DNA of 64,000 nucleotides, from the NCBI RefSeq assembly GCF_001938985.1, contig NZ_MKIN01000017.1:92119-156118 (forward strand), written 5' to 3'. This DNA is from Gillisella taibaishanensis (lineage in GTDB: Bacteria > Pseudomonadota > Alphaproteobacteria > Rhizobiales > Rhizobiaceae). The notes under the pieces are model-generated. The model saw nothing but the letters and a program-made list of their open reading frames with translations. It made no database searches and was not told the DNA's origin. Shown here piece after piece: positions 1-10,260 of the stretch. A program made the position numbers and the translations under genes. Each line of letters opens with the position of its first letter. Position 1 is the stretch's first letter.

Positions 1-2
1 TG

Positions 3-65
3 AAGCTTGGCGAAGCCGTCGATTCTCTCCTCTATTTGAACCGAGGCTTCCGGACGATCGGATAA
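3..65 (+). CDS. C-terminal end of an upstream gene (partial)
   Basis: An open frame runs from the window edge to a TAA at 63-65 and encodes about 20 residues ending LYLNRGFRTIG. It stops 9 bases before the next start codon, the spacing expected of a preceding gene in the same direction. Too little is present to name a family. The call rests only on frame and spacing. Confidence 0.4.
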   Translation, partial: KLGEAVDSLLYLNRGFRTIG

Positions 66-74
66 GGTCGCATC

Positions 75-440
75 ATGGACAATGCTGCCATTGAAGAGAT
101 GTTTCAGTCTCTAGGGCCGGTCAGCATCCGCAGGATGTTCGGCGGTAAGGGCATCTATCATCACGGCGTGATCTTTGCGCTCTACCTGTTCGACGAGATT
201 ATGCTTAAGGCCGATGCTGAGACTGCGCCGCAGTTCGAGCAGGCCGGCGCCCGGCAGTGGGTTTATCAACGCGAGGGCAAGAAGCCCGTCGCCATGCCCT
301 ATTGGTCCGTGCCCGACGATGCCTTCGACGATCCCGACGAGATGGCGCGCTGGGCGAGGCTGGCCTATGAGGCTGGCGTGCGAACGCAGAAGCCAAACGG
401 TAGAGGGCGACCGGCCAAGACGCCATTGCGTGATCTTTAG
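75..440 (+). CDS. TfoX/Sxy N-terminal domain protein
   Basis: A 121-residue protein made almost entirely of a TfoX N-terminal domain. The MFGGKGIYHHGVIFALY stretch near residues 21-38 and the YWSVPDDAFDDP stretch near 76-87 are typical of the family. In gammaproteobacteria TfoX/Sxy promotes competence gene expression, but the short stand-alone rhizobial versions have no established role. The ATG has an AAGG element about 8 bases upstream. The C-terminus is a basic tail (NGRGRPAKTP). Family assignment is confident; function is not. Confidence 0.85.
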   Translation: MDNAAIEEMFQSLGPVSIRRMFGGKGIYHHGVIFALYLFDEIMLKADAETAPQFEQAGARQWVYQREGKKPVAMPYWSVPDDAFDDPDEMARWARLAYEAGVRTQKPNGRGRPAKTPLRDL

Positions 441-501
441 AGAGGTCTCCGGCTAAGGGTGTTACCTACGTATTTGCTCGGGAACGGTCAGCTGGTCAGA
501 A

Positions 502-1092
502 ATGGATACTCGGTTGAAAGCTACGGCAACGCACCTGCCTGCGGGTGCTCGTTATGTGCCTGGGTTTGTTTCGGCGGTGGAAGAGAGCGAGTTCATTACG
601 TTGCTTGACGTTAGCGTCTGGAGTTGTGAGCTTAAACGCCGCGTGCAGCACTTCGGATATCGGTATGACTACAAGTCGCGTTCCGTCACGTCCGATGCCT
701 ATCTTGGCAGTTTGCCGGATTGGCTTCAATCTCTAGCGCATCGATTAGTCGAGGCTGGCTGTTTTGACAGTCTGCCAGATCAAGTCATTGCGAATGAGTA
801 TTTACCGGGCCAGGGGATAAGCGCGCATATCGATTGTGAGCCGTGCTTTGGTGACACAATCGTCTCGCTCAGTCTGCTTTCTTCCTGTGAGATGGTTTTC
901 AGAGAAAAGGAAAGCGGAACAAAATTGAGCACCGTTCTTGCCCCCCGGTCTCTGGTCATTCTGAAGGATGCCGCGCGCTACGCATGGACCCATGAAATTC
1001 CAGCCCGAAAAAGTGACCTCTTAGATGGATGCAAGGTTGAAAGATCACGCCGGGTCTCCCTGACGTTTCGCAACGTTATTCGTGTCTTATAG
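502..1092 (+). CDS. AlkB-family 2-oxoglutarate/Fe(II) dioxygenase
   Basis: A 196-residue AlkB-like oxygenase. Family members use Fe(II) and 2-oxoglutarate to remove alkyl groups oxidatively from nucleic acid bases or proteins. The core is visible: NEY at 98-100, the HxD iron ligands H109 and D111, the distal iron ligand H164 in WTHE, and the 2-oxoglutarate-binding arginines near R184 and R190 in RRVSLTFR. The length suits a short AlkB (E. coli AlkB is about 216 residues). By eye the gene is less GC-rich than its neighbours, which hints at transfer but was not measured. The substrate cannot be predicted. Confidence 0.88.
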   Translation: MDTRLKATATHLPAGARYVPGFVSAVEESEFITLLDVSVWSCELKRRVQHFGYRYDYKSRSVTSDAYLGSLPDWLQSLAHRLVEAGCFDSLPDQVIANEYLPGQGISAHIDCEPCFGDTIVSLSLLSSCEMVFREKESGTKLSTVLAPRSLVILKDAARYAWTHEIPARKSDLLDGCKVERSRRVSLTFRNVIRVL

Positions 1093-1202
1093 ACATGATC
1101 TGGGGCCGTGCTATGCGAGTAAAAATTGAAGCATTCGAGTGACTGTGTTGCCCGGCAACGTTTTTGACCACGTAGCCAGGCGGATTAAGATCGAACGATT
1201 AA

Positions 1203-1643
1203 TCACGGAAGATGCGGCAGAATAGCCTTCGTAAAAGCAGAGAGCGGCTGCGGCAGGTTGTCTAACTCGAACCAACCAAAGTCCGAGAGCTTGTCCGGTT
1301 CGGTCAGCGAGGCCTCGCCTGAAATATCTGTGGTCTTGTAGAGCAGGGACACCCAATGCTGGCGGTCGGCGGCAACGATTTGCTCTGTCACAGAGACGAA
1401 TTCGACCTTGCCGATTGTCAGACCGGTTTCTTCTTCAGCCTCGCGCCGGGCAGCCTGTTCGGCTGGCTCAAGTACGTCAACTTTGCCACCAACGATGTTC
1501 CAGAAGCCGACTTCCGGCGGACGCATGCGTTTATAGAGCAAAAGCTTGCCATCCCGCAGAATGGCAAGGCCGACACCGACGCCGGGGAAATCAATACCCG
1601 GCTTCACATCGTGTGTCTTCACATTATGCCTTGGCGTTGGCAA
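1203..1643 (-). CDS. NUDIX hydrolase
   Basis: A 146-residue NUDIX enzyme, expected to hydrolyse a nucleoside diphosphate linked to another moiety, releasing phosphate or pyrophosphate with Mg2+. The NUDIX box is perfect: G53, E59, R67-E68, E71-E72 and G74 match GX5EX7REUXEEXGU. The N-terminal strand (GVGVGLAILRDGKLLLYKR) and GFWNIVGG are typical of the mutT-like small enzymes. Its start overlaps the end of the helicase gene by 20 bases on the same strand, so the two are probably co-transcribed. Substrate unknown. Confidence 0.9.
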   Translation of the reverse strand: MPTPRHNVKTHDVKPGIDFPGVGVGLAILRDGKLLLYKRMRPPEVGFWNIVGGKVDVLEPAEQAARREAEEETGLTIGKVEFVSVTEQIVAADRQHWVSLLYKTTDISGEASLTEPDKLSDFGWFELDNLPQPLSAFTKAILPHLP

Positions 1644-3171
1644 CGATCAACATGAAGGCAGGGATATCATCGCCGAAACCGACGGGAGTCGGGCCGTCAT
1701 CGTGGTCGCGGTAGTGATTGCGGCGGCGTTCGCGCTGATCGTCATTAGCCGGGTTCGGGTTGCGGTATTCGCGATTGCCCTGGGCTGGCCGTCTGTCTGT
1801 CTTGCGCTCTTGCTTCACGCTTTCCACCTTAGGTTCGACGACCTCGATGGCCGCTTCGGTGACAATCTGCTCTTCGGTCGTGTCAACCTTATGACTGCTG
1901 CGGCGCTCGCGCGGCGCACCATCACGGTCGCCATTGCGGCTGGCACGGTCACGATCCCTGCCACGACCCTTTTCGCCATCACGGCCCTTGCCACGGCCAC
2001 GACGTGCATCGCTATCGCTTTCGGCCATCGGCGGCAGGGAAGCGACATCGCCGTCCAACCATTCGATCTTCTGGCCGATCAGCTTTTCGATAGCGTCGAG
2101 ATACTTGGCGTCCGACTTGGTCACCAGTGTAAAGGCACGGCCGGAACGACCGGCACGACCGGTGCGGCCGATGCGGTGAACATAGTCTTCTGCATGGATT
2201 GGCACGTCAAAATTGAAGACATGACTAACGTCGGGGATGTCGAGGCCACGCGCGGCGACGTCGGAGGCGACCAGAAGAGTGATCTGATTGTCCTTGAAGC
2301 CGGCGAGCATATTGGTGCGTGAGCGCTGATCCATGTCGCCATGCAGGGCGCCAACCGAAAAGCCGTGGCGCTCCAGCGAGCGGAACAGGTCAGCGACATC
2401 CTTCTTGCGATTGCAGAAGATGATGGCGTTCTTCAGGTCTTCCTGGGCGCGAATGACATCGCGCAGGGCCGAACGCTTTTCATAATCCTTGTTCTGGCAT
2501 GCGACCAGTCGCTGCGTCACGGTCGTTGCAGTCGAAGAGGGCTTTGCCACTTCAATGCGTTCCGGGTTCTGCAGGAACTTGTCGGCCAGCTTCTGGATTT
2601 CCGGCGGCATGGTGGCCGAGAAGAACAGGGTCTGACGGGTAAAAGGAATAAGCTTGGCGATGCGCTCGATATCGGGAATGAAGCCCATATCGAGCATGCG
2701 GTCGGCTTCGTCGATGACGAGAATTTCGACGCCGGTCATCAGCAGCTTGCCGCGCTCGCAATGGTCGAGCAAGCGACCGGGCGTGCAGATCAGCACGTCG
2801 GCGCCACGCTCCAGCTTGCGATCCTGTTCATCGAAGGACACGCCGCCGATGAGAAGCGCGATGTTGAGCTTGTGATTCTTACCGTATTTTTCGAAGTTTT
2901 CCGCGACCTGTGCAGCGAGTTCGCGCGTCGGTTCCATGATCAGCGTGCGCGGCATGCGGGCGCGGGCGCGACCCTTTTCGAGCAGGGTCAGCATCGGTAG
3001 CACGAAGGATGCCGTCTTGCCGGTGCCCGTCTGGGCAATGCCGCAGATATCGCGGCGCATCAGCGCTGGCGGAATAGCGCCAGCCTGGATCGGTGTCGGC
3101 ACTGTGTAGCCGGCATCCGTGACAGCAGAAAGAACTTTTTGGCTCAGGCCAAGGTCAGCAAATGTGGTCAA
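1624..3171 (-). CDS. DEAD-box ATP-dependent RNA helicase
   Basis: A 515-residue DEAD-box helicase that unwinds RNA in ribosome assembly or mRNA turnover. Visible motifs are the Q motif region (FADLGLS...PTPIQ), Walker A AQTGTGKT, PTRELA, DEAD (VIDEADRMLDMGF), SAT and the motif VI HRIGRTGRAG. After the core comes a long charged tail rich in R, G, D and E (RRGRGKGRDGEKGRGRDRD), typical of the RhlE group. I chose the TTG at 3171, giving MTTFADLGLS at the N-terminus as is usual for the family, with GGAAA upstream. An in-frame start at 3255 would add 28 poorly conserved residues. Confidence 0.9.
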   Translation of the reverse strand: MTTFADLGLSQKVLSAVTDAGYTVPTPIQAGAIPPALMRRDICGIAQTGTGKTASFVLPMLTLLEKGRARARMPRTLIMEPTRELAAQVAENFEKYGKNHKLNIALLIGGVSFDEQDRKLERGADVLICTPGRLLDHCERGKLLMTGVEILVIDEADRMLDMGFIPDIERIAKLIPFTRQTLFFSATMPPEIQKLADKFLQNPERIEVAKPSSTATTVTQRLVACQNKDYEKRSALRDVIRAQEDLKNAIIFCNRKKDVADLFRSLERHGFSVGALHGDMDQRSRTNMLAGFKDNQITLLVASDVAARGLDIPDVSHVFNFDVPIHAEDYVHRIGRTGRAGRSGRAFTLVTKSDAKYLDAIEKLIGQKIEWLDGDVASLPPMAESDSDARRGRGKGRDGEKGRGRDRDRASRNGDRDGAPRERRSSHKVDTTEEQIVTEAAIEVVEPKVESVKQERKTDRRPAQGNREYRNPNPANDDQRERRRNHYRDHDDGPTPVGFGDDIPAFMLIVANAKA

Positions 3172-3311
3172 AGGGAAATGTTTTCCGTTCCGTTCTTGCG
3201 AACTCGAGATGAATCGCCCGCAACGGGCGTTAACGCCAGCGCGGAATAGGCCCAAAAAGCCCTAAAGTCAAGGAATTCGCCCACAGCGCCGCCATAAAGC
3301 TTAACAAAGCT

Positions 3312-3935
3312 TCAATTGCTGCGTCCCGACGTCAATATAACCAAGCCGGCCACGCCAAGAAAACCTCCCGTTGCGCGGTTGATCAGTTTGATGCTGCGGG
3401 GCGTCTTGAGCACCCGTTTTGCCCGACCTGCCAGGAAAACATGACCGCCGATGACCACGGTTTCGACAGCAAGAATGATGGCGACGATGGTGAAAAGCGC
3501 AGTCGTGTCAAAGGTGTGCGGCACGAAATTCGGTAGCAGCGCCAAATAGAAAAGCGGCATTTTGGGATTGCCAAGGTTTAAGGCAAAGCCGGTCATGTAA
3601 ACCGAAAACAATGCTCTGCCATTTTCGCCTTGCTGCATCTGCGGCAGCACAGCAGGCGCCGCCCATAGGCGATAGGCCATCCAGATCAAGTACAGCGCCC
3701 CGCCATAGCGCAAGATCTGCATCAGCCAGCCCATAGAATGCGCGAGAACGGATAGGCCGAAAAACGCCAGTGTCAGATAGATAAGAATGCCGCTGACGGT
3801 GCCCAGGCCATAGGCCACGCCCGAGGCAGGGCCATGCGAAAGGGTGCGGGCCATAATGGTGATATTATCAGGTCCTGGACTTGCCGCGAACACGAAAAAG
3901 GCAAGCGTGAAGGCAATGACCGCATGCAGGTCCAT
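3312..3935 (-). CDS. LysE/RhtB family amino-acid exporter
   Basis: A 207-residue inner-membrane protein of the LysE/RhtB exporter family, which expels amino acids or derivatives. The signature ASPGPDN lies at residues 18-24 within the first of about six hydrophobic segments, and NLGNPK is near residue 122. The length matches RhtB proteins. The ATG at 3935 is preceded by GGAG about 10 bases upstream. A longer start at 4004 would begin inside the upstream gene's terminator and is unlikely. Substrate not predictable. Confidence 0.9.
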   Translation of the reverse strand: MDLHAVIAFTLAFFVFAASPGPDNITIMARTLSHGPASGVAYGLGTVSGILIYLTLAFFGLSVLAHSMGWLMQILRYGGALYLIWMAYRLWAAPAVLPQMQQGENGRALFSVYMTGFALNLGNPKMPLFYLALLPNFVPHTFDTTALFTIVAIILAVETVVIGGHVFLAGRAKRVLKTPRSIKLINRATGGFLGVAGLVILTSGRSN

Positions 3936-3973
3936 GTCTGTCTCCGCGATAGGCATTCCGCAGAGAATGACAC

Positions 3974-4001
3974 AAAAAAACGCCGGCTGAAACAGCCGGC
4001 G
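3974..4001 (-). terminator. Intrinsic terminator of the alpha/beta hydrolase gene
   Basis: A perfect 9-bp stem (CGCCGGCTG / CAGCCGGCG) with a 3-base loop at 3981-4001 is followed on the minus strand by seven T residues (3974-3980). It sits 30 bases after the hydrolase stop codon and before the LysE start, so it separates the two transcripts. Confidence 0.92.
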
Positions 4002-4030
4002 CAAAGGATTTCAAGTGTGAAAACGCAGGC

Positions 4031-4708
4031 TCAGCGCAGGCGTTTTGCGGCCGGTTCCGGTACCAGTTCGCCTTCCAGGCGGCGGTCGAGATAGTCTTCG
4101 CATTCCGCCATAAGCGTCTCGACATGGCCGTTGAAGAAGTGGTTTGCGCCGGGGATGGTCTTCTGGGTGATCAGAATGCCCTTCTGGGTCTTCAGCTTGT
4201 CGACCAGGCCCTGTACGTCCTTTTCCGGTGCGACCTTATCGGAATCGCCATGGATGATCAGGCCGGACGAGGGGCAGGGGGCGAGGAAGGAGAAGTCATA
4301 GGTATTCGGCTGCGGCGCGACCGAAATGAAGCCTTCGATTTCAGGCCGGCGCATCAAGAGCTGCATGCCGATCCAGGAACCGAAGGAATAGCCGGCCACC
4401 CAGCAGCTCTTCGAATCGGGATGCAGGCTCTGCACCCAATCAAGCGCGGACGCCGCATCCGACAGTTCGCCAGCGCCGTGGTCGAATTCGCCCTGGCTGC
4501 GGCCAATGCTGCGGAAGTTGAATCGCAAGGTGGTGAAGCCGCGCTTCTGGAACATGTAGAAGAGCTGGTAGACGATCTGGTTGTTCATCGTGCCGCCGAA
4601 TTGCGGATGCGGATGCAGGATGATCGCGATCGGCGCGCTCTTTTCCTTCGAGGGCTGGTAGCGGCCTTCCAGGCGACCTGCAGGTCCATTGAAAATCACT
4701 TCGGGCAT
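4031..4708 (-). CDS. Alpha/beta hydrolase (serine esterase type)
   Basis: A 225-residue cytoplasmic alpha/beta hydrolase related to the short dienelactone hydrolase-like esterases widespread in alphaproteobacteria. The oxyanion region HPHPQFGGTMNN (32-43), the nucleophile S108 in GYSFG, an acid at D155/D157 in HGDSDK and H190 in GANHFF form a complete triad. The ATG at 4708 has GGAG about 9 bases upstream; a further upstream start at 4774 adds a Lys/Thr-rich stretch unlike the family. Substrate unknown. Confidence 0.88.
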   Translation of the reverse strand: MPEVIFNGPAGRLEGRYQPSKEKSAPIAIILHPHPQFGGTMNNQIVYQLFYMFQKRGFTTLRFNFRSIGRSQGEFDHGAGELSDAASALDWVQSLHPDSKSCWVAGYSFGSWIGMQLLMRRPEIEGFISVAPQPNTYDFSFLAPCPSSGLIIHGDSDKVAPEKDVQGLVDKLKTQKGILITQKTIPGANHFFNGHVETLMAECEDYLDRRLEGELVPEPAAKRLR

Positions 4709-5003
4709 GAATACTCCGGTTTTGGTGTGTTTTTGGGTGTGTTTTTTTGCGTTCGTACCCGTGGCCCGTCGCAAGATGACTTGACGGCAGTACTCAGCTT
4801 TCCTAAAACCCAGTTTAGAACCATTCGAAAATTATGGATCGTTCCGTCGTTGAAAGTGTCATAGGACAGGCGAGGTCGAAATTTCAAGGAAAATGCACCT
4901 TGCCTCGTCGCGCCATGCGTTTCATGCGCTCGCTGACGGATCCGAACGAGCAGAGCGCTGCCGAAACCACTAGAAATAGCCAGGAAGGCAAACCGAAAAG
5001 ACG

Positions 5004-6179
5004 ATGATCGACCGCATCTACATGGACTGGAACGCTACGGCGCCGCTGCTCGAAGAAGCGCGCGATGCCATGCTGGCCGCTCTGTCAATGCCGGGCAATC
5101 CGTCGTCTGTTCATGGTGAGGGCAGAGCCGCTCGAACGCTGGTGGAAAAGGCGAGACGCCAGGTCGCCGGCCTGGTGGGTGCTGATCCTGCGCATGTCAT
5201 CTTTACAGCGACAGCAACCGAGGCCGCCAATTTCGTGCTGTCGCCGCGTTACCGGATGGGGCGGTCGCTGCTCACCATCGGGCGGGTTTATGTGTCCGCT
5301 ATCGAGCATCCGGCAGTGCGTCAGGGCGGCCGGTTTGCGCCCGACTGCATCGTCGAAATTCCTGTAACGCGGGCGGGCGTCGTCGATCTCGACGCGCTCG
5401 GCGCTTTGCTGGCCGATCATCCAGCAGAGCTTGGTATGCCGCTGGTCGCCGTCATGCTGGCGAATAACGAGACGGGAATCATTCAACCGGTCGAGGCCGT
5501 GGCGAAACTGGTGCGGCAGAAGGGTGGCTTGCTGCTGGTCGATGCCGTGCAGGCTGCTGGCCGCATTGCCATCGACATGGCAGCGCTCGATGTGGATTTC
5601 CTGATCCTGTCGGCCCATAAGCTTGGTGGTCCGAAAGGCGCTGGTGCGGTGATCGCTCGTGGCGAAGCGCTGATGCCGGAGCCGCTCGTGAAGGGCGGCG
5701 GCCAGGAAAAGGGTCATCGCGGCGGCACGGAAAATCTGGCCGCGATTGCCGGCTTTGGCGCAGCCGCAGAATATGCGACAAACGACTTGATAAATCGCAA
5801 TTTAGAGATTGCGGCCTTGCGGGATGCTCTGGAAAAAGGCATGCGCAGCATGGCTGACGATCTGGTGATCCATGGCGCGGGGGAACGTCGTATCGGGAAT
5901 ACGAGTTTCTTTACGCTGCCGAGGTTGAAAGCCGAGACCGGACAGATTGCTTTCGACCTCGAAGGTGTCGCTCTTTCGGCTGGTGCGGCTTGTTCTTCGG
6001 GCAAGGTCGGGCAAAGCCATGTGCTGACGGCCATGGGGCTTGATGCAGGCGTTGGTGGTCTGCGACTATCGATCGGAACGGCCACGACATTGGCCGAGAT
6101 CGAGCGGGTCGTCGCGGTTTTTGGCAAGATTGCCGGACGCCGGCAGGCAAGTGCAGCGGCAGGCGGCCGTGCCGCTTAA
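5004..6179 (+). CDS. Cysteine desulfurase, NifS/IscS type
   Basis: A 391-residue class V aminotransferase that takes sulfur from L-cysteine as an enzyme persulfide. It carries N155, D180, H205 and the pyridoxal-phosphate lysine K206 in SAHKLGGPKG, and the catalytic C330 in ACSSGK. This is the group I (IscS/NifS) loop arrangement, unlike the SufS encoded 4.5 kb downstream. It begins the SUF gene set, 133 bases before sufB. Alphaproteobacterial SUF clusters often carry both desulfurases. Which one feeds the SufBCD scaffold cannot be told from sequence. Confidence 0.92.
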   Translation: MIDRIYMDWNATAPLLEEARDAMLAALSMPGNPSSVHGEGRAARTLVEKARRQVAGLVGADPAHVIFTATATEAANFVLSPRYRMGRSLLTIGRVYVSAIEHPAVRQGGRFAPDCIVEIPVTRAGVVDLDALGALLADHPAELGMPLVAVMLANNETGIIQPVEAVAKLVRQKGGLLLVDAVQAAGRIAIDMAALDVDFLILSAHKLGGPKGAGAVIARGEALMPEPLVKGGGQEKGHRGGTENLAAIAGFGAAAEYATNDLINRNLEIAALRDALEKGMRSMADDLVIHGAGERRIGNTSFFTLPRLKAETGQIAFDLEGVALSAGAACSSGKVGQSHVLTAMGLDAGVGGLRLSIGTATTLAEIERVVAVFGKIAGRRQASAAAGGRAA

Positions 6180-6216
6180 GAATATCGCCTGAATAGGCGC
6201 AATAAACCCGGGTTGG

Positions 6217-6245
6217 GGATGAATATTCCTCCCTAATTCCTATAT
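6217..6245 (+). promoter_or_regulatory. Candidate promoter and operator of the suf core operon
   Basis: Between the desulfurase stop and sufB, an imperfect palindrome GGATGAATATTCCTCC (6217-6232, 14 of 16 positions symmetric, centred on GAATATTC) lies just upstream of CTATAT (6240-6245), which matches the rhizobial -10 consensus. The palindrome would overlap the -35 region, a place where a repressor acts. Rhizobial suf genes are known to be iron-regulated through RirA and related regulators; assigning this site to one of them is inference. Confidence 0.4.
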
Positions 6246-6312
6246 GAGAGCGGATCCCCGCTAAACGTTGACAAGCTGCCGGACCTTGGACCCGGCGAGA
6301 TTGGAGAACGAC

Positions 6313-7781
<1,469 letters not shown>

Positions 7782-7782
<1 letters not shown>

Positions 7783-8132
7783 TGACCCGAACGGTCGTGC
7801 TGTTTCGTCCTGTCGGACTGGAAGAATTGAAACTTATCGAGGAGAGCGGGTGGAAAGCGTTTCCACCCCGCCTCCCGGATCAGCAGATATTTTATCCGGT
7901 GACCAACGAGGACTATGCAGCCCAGATTGCACGGGATTGGAACACAAAGACTGGTTCGCGGCAGGGGTTTGTGACGAAATTCGAAGTTGATGCTGTCTAT
8001 GTGTCGAAATTCGAAAAGCAGGTCGTCGGCGGTCGCGAGCATGAGGAGCTTTGGGTTCCTGCTGAGGAATTGGAAGAATTCAACCGGCACATTGTCGGCA
8101 ATATCGTGGTGACGCAGCGCTTCGTGCCTTGA
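7782..8132 (+). CDS. Small conserved protein of rhizobial suf operons
   Basis: A 116-residue soluble protein, starting MTRTVVLFRPVGLEELKLI. The ATG shares its first base with the sufB stop (TAATG) behind GGAGGGG, so translation is probably coupled to sufB. Similar proteins, as I recall, are annotated as ADP-ribosylation/crystallin J1-related in rhizobia, a name that gives no mechanism. It has W24, paired YPVTNEDYA and W93-P94 motifs but no cysteine, so it is unlikely to ligate a cluster by thiols. Its position between sufB and sufC suggests a role connected with SUF; this is inference. Confidence 0.85.
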
Positions 8133-8205
8133 GAGTAGCGCATGCTTTGTCGAAACAAGATTGAATATGCGGGTCCTTGAAACCCGCCATATGAAGGAAC
8201 GGAAC

Positions 8206-8961
8206 ATGCTTGAAATCAGAAACCTGCACGCCCGGATCGCGGAAGATGGCACGGAAATCATTCGTGGCCTGAACCTGACGGTCAAGGCCGGCGAAGTGGC
8301 TGCGATCATGGGCCCGAACGGCTCGGGCAAGTCCACGCTGTCCTACATTCTGTCGGGCCGCTCTGACTATGAAGTGACCGAGGGCGAGATCCTCTATAAC
8401 GGCGAAAGCATCCTGGAACTGGATCCGGCAGAGCGCGCTGCCAAGGGCATTTTCCTCGCCTTCCAGTATCCGGTCGAAATTCCCGGCGTTGCCACCATGC
8501 AGTTCCTGAAGGTGGCGATGAACGAGCAGCGCAAGGCGCGCGGCGAAGCGGAACTGACGACGCCTGATTTCATGCGTCGGGTCAAGGAAGCGGCCGCCGA
8601 ACTGAAGATCAATCCTGACATGCTGAAGCGTCCGCTCAATGTCGGCTTTTCCGGTGGTGAAAAGAAGCGCGCCGAGATCCTGCAGATGGCGCTGCTCGAG
8701 CCGAAGCTTTGCGTTCTCGACGAAACCGATAGCGGCCTCGACATCGACGCGCTAAAGATCGTTGCCGATGGCGTCAACGCGCTGAAGTCGCCGGACCGGG
8801 CAGTGATTGTCATTACCCATTACCAGCGCCTGCTCGATTATATCGTGCCGGATACGGTTCACGTGCTCTACAAGGGCCAGATCATCAAGACCGGCGACAA
8901 GAGCCTGGCGCTCGACCTGGAAGCCAATGGCTATGCCGATATCATCGGCGAAGCGGCCTGA
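8206..8961 (+). CDS. sufC: Fe-S cluster assembly ATPase SufC
   Basis: A 251-residue ABC-type ATPase that drives conformational change of the SufB-SufD pair during cluster assembly. Visible are Walker A GPNGSGKST, the Q-loop AFQYPVEIPG, the SufC-type signature FSGGEKKR, Walker B with DETDSGLD, and the switch histidine in VITHYQR. The ATG at 8206 follows GAAGGAACGG. An in-frame ATG at 8161 would add 15 residues not seen in the family. The gene lies 73 bases after the 116-aa gene and 24 before sufD. Confidence 0.97.
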   Translation: MLEIRNLHARIAEDGTEIIRGLNLTVKAGEVAAIMGPNGSGKSTLSYILSGRSDYEVTEGEILYNGESILELDPAERAAKGIFLAFQYPVEIPGVATMQFLKVAMNEQRKARGEAELTTPDFMRRVKEAAAELKINPDMLKRPLNVGFSGGEKKRAEILQMALLEPKLCVLDETDSGLDIDALKIVADGVNALKSPDRAVIVITHYQRLLDYIVPDTVHVLYKGQIIKTGDKSLALDLEANGYADIIGEAA

Positions 8962-8985
8962 TCGGCTGGGAAGAGGAGTCTTGCC

Positions 8986-10260
8986 ATGAACATTCAAGCT
9001 GCCAATCGGCCGAGCGCGGCCGAGGCTGCGCTGGTCGAAGCCTATACGGCACAACTTGGCGATCTGCCAGGTGACGGAGCCGTTCTCGGCGCCCGTGATG
9101 TGCTATTCGACGAATTGAAGCGGGCAGGCCTGCCGACCCGCCGGGTCGAGGCTTGGCATTATACCGACCTTAAGACGCTGCTGCGGGCCATTCCCGAGGC
9201 CGAGACGGTTACGCCGTCAAAAGCTATTGCCCCGCTGGTCGAGACGGCGAGGGTGCTTGAACTGCGCCAGGGCGTCAGCCGGGATGTCAGCGCGCTGCAG
9301 GGAGTGACGATCAAGGCTTACGGCGAGAGCCTGAAGGACGGAACGGCTGCGGCCGATCTCCTGGCTTTTTCTAAAGACGATGCGATTGGTCGTGTCAATG
9401 GCAGCTTCGTGCGTGACGGCTATCGCCTCAGCGTGGCTGATAATGCCACACTGGATCGGATCATCGAGCTGCAGGCCCATCAGGGCGGCGGTCAAAGCCA
9501 CGGCCGGTTCATTGCAACGTTCGGCGCAGCATCGAAGGCGACGGTTGTCGAGCGGCACCGCAACTCCGGCAAGACGGCCGGTCTCATCTCCAGCGTCAGC
9601 GACCTCACCCTTGCCGATGGTGCAGAGGTGACCTGGGTCATCGTGCAGGAGCAGGGCCCGGCCGACACCCATCTCGGCCAGATAAAGGTTGTGCTCGGTG
9701 CTGATGCCAAGCTGCGACTGTTCATCATCAATGCCGGCGGCAAGCTGGTGCGCCAGGAAATTCATGTGCGCACGGCAGGCGAGGGTTCGGACTTCACGCT
9801 GCGCGGCGTCAATTTGTTGGGTGGCGAGACCCATACTGACGTGACGATGACGCTTGGCCACGATGTGCCGAACACGACCTCGACGGAAGTGATCCGCAAT
9901 GTGGTGTTCGACCGCGCACGCGGCGTGTTTCAGGGCCAGATCCGGGTTGCGCCCGATGCTCAGAAGACCGATGCACGCATGGCCTGCAATACGCTGCTGA
10001 TGTCTGACGACGCCGAGTTTTCGGTGAAGCCGGAGCTGGAAATCTTCGCCGATGACGTCCAGTGCGCCCATGGTGCGACGGTTGCCGACATCGACCACAC
10101 CCATCTCTACTATCTGATGGCGCGCGGCATCCCGCAGAAGCCGGCCCGTGGCCTGCTGATCCAGGCTTTCGTCGCCGAACTTGTGGAAGAGCTCGAAGAC
10201 GAGGCGCTGGTCGCCGCGCTCGAAGGGGTGATTTCCAACTGGCTGGAGGCCCATGGCTGA
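8986..10260 (+). CDS. sufD: Fe-S cluster assembly protein SufD
   Basis: A 424-residue SufD, the partner of SufB in the SufBC2D scaffold. The variable N-terminal region includes RRVEAWHYTDLKTLLRAIPEA, and the C-terminal beta-helix contains KTDARMACNTLLMSDDAEF, CAHGATVADID and the HLYYLMARGIP motif shared with SufB. GAGGAG precedes the ATG. The last eight bases overlap the start of the VOC gene. Confidence 0.96.
   Translation: MNIQAANRPSAAEAALVEAYTAQLGDLPGDGAVLGARDVLFDELKRAGLPTRRVEAWHYTDLKTLLRAIPEAETVTPSKAIAPLVETARVLELRQGVSRDVSALQGVTIKAYGESLKDGTAAADLLAFSKDDAIGRVNGSFVRDGYRLSVADNATLDRIIELQAHQGGGQSHGRFIATFGAASKATVVERHRNSGKTAGLISSVSDLTLADGAEVTWVIVQEQGPADTHLGQIKVVLGADAKLRLFIINAGGKLVRQEIHVRTAGEGSDFTLRGVNLLGGETHTDVTMTLGHDVPNTTSTEVIRNVVFDRARGVFQGQIRVAPDAQKTDARMACNTLLMSDDAEFSVKPELEIFADDVQCAHGATVADIDHTHLYYLMARGIPQKPARGLLIQAFVAELVEELEDEALVAALEGVISNWLEAHG

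Noticed and set aside
1546..2322. 258-codon plus-strand frame opposite the DEAD-box helicase
   Set aside because: Antisense to the helicase; low-complexity Ala/Thr/Ile pattern mirrors the helicase's charged tail.
3936..4004. Upstream extension of the LysE-family gene
   Set aside because: The extended start would fall in the terminator hairpin of the preceding gene, and the ATG at 3935 has a good ribosome binding site.
6186..6199. CGCCT-GAAT-AGGCG hairpin after the first desulfurase as a terminator
   Set aside because: The stem is only 5 bp and no T tract follows.
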